Source: Stenotrophomonas sp.
GTDB taxonomy: Bacteria > Pseudomonadota > Gammaproteobacteria > Xanthomonadales > Xanthomonadaceae
Direction: 5' to 3'
DNA: 14,899 nucleotides
Assembly: GCA_003525885.1 (NCBI GenBank)
Contig: DQIG01000252.1
Location: forward strand, 1 to 14,899
Part shown: piece after piece, positions 13,129-14,899 of the stretch
Layout of the letters: every line of letters starts with the position of its first letter
Numbering within the stretch: position 1 is the stretch's first letter
Position numbers and translations under genes: made by a program
Notes under the pieces: model-generated
What the model was told of the DNA's origin: nothing
What the model saw: only the letters and a program-made list of their open reading frames with translations
The model's database searches: none

Positions 13129-13157
13129 GGGCCCCGGGGCAGTGTTGCCCCGGGCCC
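13129..13157. terminator. Bidirectional GC hairpin between convergent genes
   Basis: CCCGGGGCA (13133-13141) and TGCCCCGGG (13146-13154) are perfect 9-bp arms around a GTGT loop. GGG (13129-13131) pairs with CCC (13155-13157) if C13132 bulges. It starts 9 nt after the receptor stop and ends 18 nt before the amidohydrolase stop, so it can end transcripts from both sides. There is no U-run on either strand, so it may work as a stable 3' end or with Rho. Confidence 0.8.
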
Positions 13158-13174
13158 CGGCTGTACGCCTCGGA

Positions 13175-14899
13175 TCAGGCAGCGTAGCGCCGCTCACCCT
13201 GCAGCCAGGTCTCCATCACCTTCAGGTCGATGATCCTTGCCGGATCGATCGTCAGCGGGTCGCGATCAAGAATAACCATGTCCGCATACTTTCCGTGCTC
13301 CAGGCTGCCGACGATGTCGTCCACACGGCACTGCCATGCCGCATCGATGGTCACCGCTCGCAGCGCCTGCTCGACACTGATGCACTCATCTGGATTCAGC
13401 ACTTCGCCGCCATCATGCATGCGCCGGTTCACCGCGTTGTCGATGTAGCGCAACGGGTCGATGGTGGTGACGTTGAAATCCGAGTGCAGCGAAATGCGCA
13501 GACCGCCCGCCAGCGCCGACCGGCATGGATCGTAGAGATCGGCGCGCTGTGGGCCGAGGATGTTGTCGCGGAAGGCTCTCCCCCAGTAGTACACGTGCCC
13601 GATCAGGAACGAAGGTGAAACCTGGAGGTCGGCCAGGCGGACGATCTGCTCAGGATGCAGCACGCTGCAGTGCTCGATGCGATGGCGATGATCGGCCCGC
13701 GGAGTCTTTGCCAGCACCGCCTGATAGACGTTCAGCGTGGTGTCGATTGCCGCATCACCATTCGCATGGATTCCCACCTGCCAACCGAGGTCGTGGGCGC
13801 GCTGCACACCCGCTATCAACTCGGCTTCGGTGTAGTTCAACGCCCCTCGCTTGTCCGAACCCAGATAGTTCTCGCGCTGATAGCCTGTCTGCGCCTGGTT
13901 GGAGCCATCGGACCAGAACTTGATACCGGTCAGGCGGAATCGATCATTGCCATCGCCCGGCCTGAGGCCGCGCTTGATCCAGTCGTCCATCAGATCGGAG
14001 GTGAGGAATCCCGAGTAGCGGATGGGTGGATTCTTCGCCATCACCCCATTGAGCACGTCCAGGTCCGTGGTGCCGCCGGTACCAATACCTGCGTCATGCA
14101 GGCTGGTGCAACCCGCCTTGGTCGCGTCCGCGAACAACTGCTGGATCAGCTCGGCATAACGGTCCGGGCTGGGCATCGGCATGACCGCCATGAACGGTTT
14201 CATGGCAGGAGATTCCTGCATGCGCCCCGTGAGCTTTCCGTGCACTCGATCGTAGCGCCCCTGGTCTGGATCGGGCGTTGCATCGGTGACGCCTGCTGCA
14301 GCGAATCCCTTCGTGTTGCTGTAGGCGATATGCCCGTTGGACTCCAGCACGAATACCGGATTATCGGCCGCCACATGATCCAGTGCCTGCATCGTGATGG
14401 CCTGGCCGGGCATCAGCGAAGGGTCGATGCCCTGCGCGACCACCCATTGGCCAGGCTTGCTCGCACTCGCGGCCGCACCGATCTTCGACAGCGCCTCAGC
14501 CAGCGTGCCGGTACTGAACGGCGTCACGTCCACCCAGTCGGACAGCATCGCCATCGCCGAGTGCATATGCGGGTCGATGAAGCCTGGCAGCAGCGCCCTG
14601 CCGCGCAGGTCGACCACATTGGTCTGGCGCCCCCGATGCAGCATGACGTCCTCGTGGCTGCCTGTGGCCAGGATCCGCCCCTGGCGAACCGCGATGGCCT
14701 GCACCTTGCCCTTGGGCCCGAGCGTATGGATCGGACCGCCATGGAAAATCAGATCCGCCGGCCCTGCCAGGTTCGGCGCCGGTGTTGCAGAGAACGCTGC
14801 CAGCGGTACCGCCGACCCCACCAGCGCCGCCGCGCCCAACCCGACCATCCCGCCCAGAAACTCGCGACGTGCCTGCAGGAATGCTGCGGCTCCTGGATT
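13175..14899 (-). CDS. Tat-exported amidohydrolase (Amidohydro_3, YtcJ-like), 5' end beyond window
   Basis: Metal-dependent hydrolase of the YtcJ/NfdA-like group, likely acting outside the cytoplasm. At least 574 codons are visible. Counting from the internal Met at 14848, motifs are GFIDPHMH (metal ligands His94, His96), KFWSDGS (Lys310, likely carboxylated), GIHANGD (His361), IEH (His393) and HSDF (Asp457), so the active site is complete. The frame stays open to the last base. Just upstream of Met 14848 it reads ARREFLGG (Arg-Arg at 14864-14869) followed by a hydrophobic stretch, a twin-arginine signal; hence Met 14848 is not the start, and the real one lies right of 14899. GC content is clearly lower than in neighbours. 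Substrate unknown: this family includes amidases and formamide hydrolases. It is convergent to the receptor gene and shares no operon with it in this window. Confidence 0.9.
   Translation of the reverse strand, partial: NPGAAAFLQARREFLGGMVGLGAAALVGSAVPLAAFSATPAPNLAGPADLIFHGGPIHTLGPKGKVQAIAVRQGRILATGSHEDVMLHRGRQTNVVDLRGRALLPGFIDPHMHSAMAMLSDWVDVTPFSTGTLAEALSKIGAAASASKPGQWVVAQGIDPSLMPGQAITMQALDHVAADNPVFVLESNGHIAYSNTKGFAAAGVTDATPDPDQGRYDRVHGKLTGRMQESPAMKPFMAVMPMPSPDRYAELIQQLFADATKAGCTSLHDAGIGTGGTTDLDVLNGVMAKNPPIRYSGFLTSDLMDDWIKRGLRPGDGNDRFRLTGIKFWSDGSNQAQTGYQRENYLGSDKRGALNYTEAELIAGVQRAHDLGWQVGIHANGDAAIDTTLNVYQAVLAKTPRADHRHRIEHCSVLHPEQIVRLADLQVSPSFLIGHVYYWGRAFRDNILGPQRADLYDPCRSALAGGLRISLHSDFNVTTIDPLRYIDNAVNRRMHDGGEVLNPDECISVEQALRAVTIDAAWQCRVDDIVGSLEHGKYADMVILDRDPLTIDPARIIDLKVMETWLQGERRYAA

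Noticed and set aside
1..14899. CRISPR array, tRNA, rRNA, insertion sequence or prophage
   Set aside because: No spaced direct repeats, no cloverleaf-like sequence and no transposase, integrase or phage protein motifs were seen in any intergenic or coding stretch.

Overview
The window is GC-rich, tightly packed Gram-negative chromosome, most likely from Stenotrophomonas (S. maltophilia complex) or a close Xanthomonadaceae relative. The evidence is the GC-rich third codon positions, the mix of families, and half of what looks like a GTAG-type REP (SMAG) element at bases 1-12. There are 13 well supported protein genes, one of them cut by the right edge, and one doubtful small ORF. I see no rRNA, tRNA, CRISPR array, transposase or phage gene.

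Left part (1-3135): a membrane histidine kinase overlaps its FixJ-type response regulator by 8 nt, and that gene overlaps a DUF1697 gene by 4 nt, so the three form one translationally coupled unit. Convergent to them is a minus-strand pair, a half-size EamA transporter followed by a DUF3224 protein. The stop codons of the DUF1697 and DUF3224 genes share one CTAG.

Middle (3136-7598): a 303-nt leader with a plausible sigma-70 promoter, an inverted repeat and a possible small ORF precedes three genes for long, mostly helical proteins. These are a TelA-like cytoplasmic protein, a single-pass membrane protein with a DUF6384-like C-terminal domain, and a cytoplasmic coiled-coil protein ending in a serine tract (a 6-nt tandem repeat) and a Gly tail. 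They look like one membrane-associated complex of unknown role and are the best candidate here for an undescribed system.

Next (7595-9049, minus strand): a small three-segment membrane protein and an LtrA-family membrane protein form a two-gene operon. Its end overlaps the serine-tract gene by 4 nt.

Right part (9256-13120): a complete cell-surface signalling unit, comprising an ECF sigma factor (FecI type), a FecR-like anti-sigma/transducer and a TonB-dependent receptor with an N-terminal STN domain and an IutA-like plug. Iron-siderophore uptake with positive feedback through the receptor is the expected role. A strong GC hairpin at 13129-13157 separates the receptor from a convergent, clearly lower-GC amidohydrolase gene (Amidohydro_3/YtcJ-like). 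Its Tat signal runs up to the window edge, so its true start lies outside.
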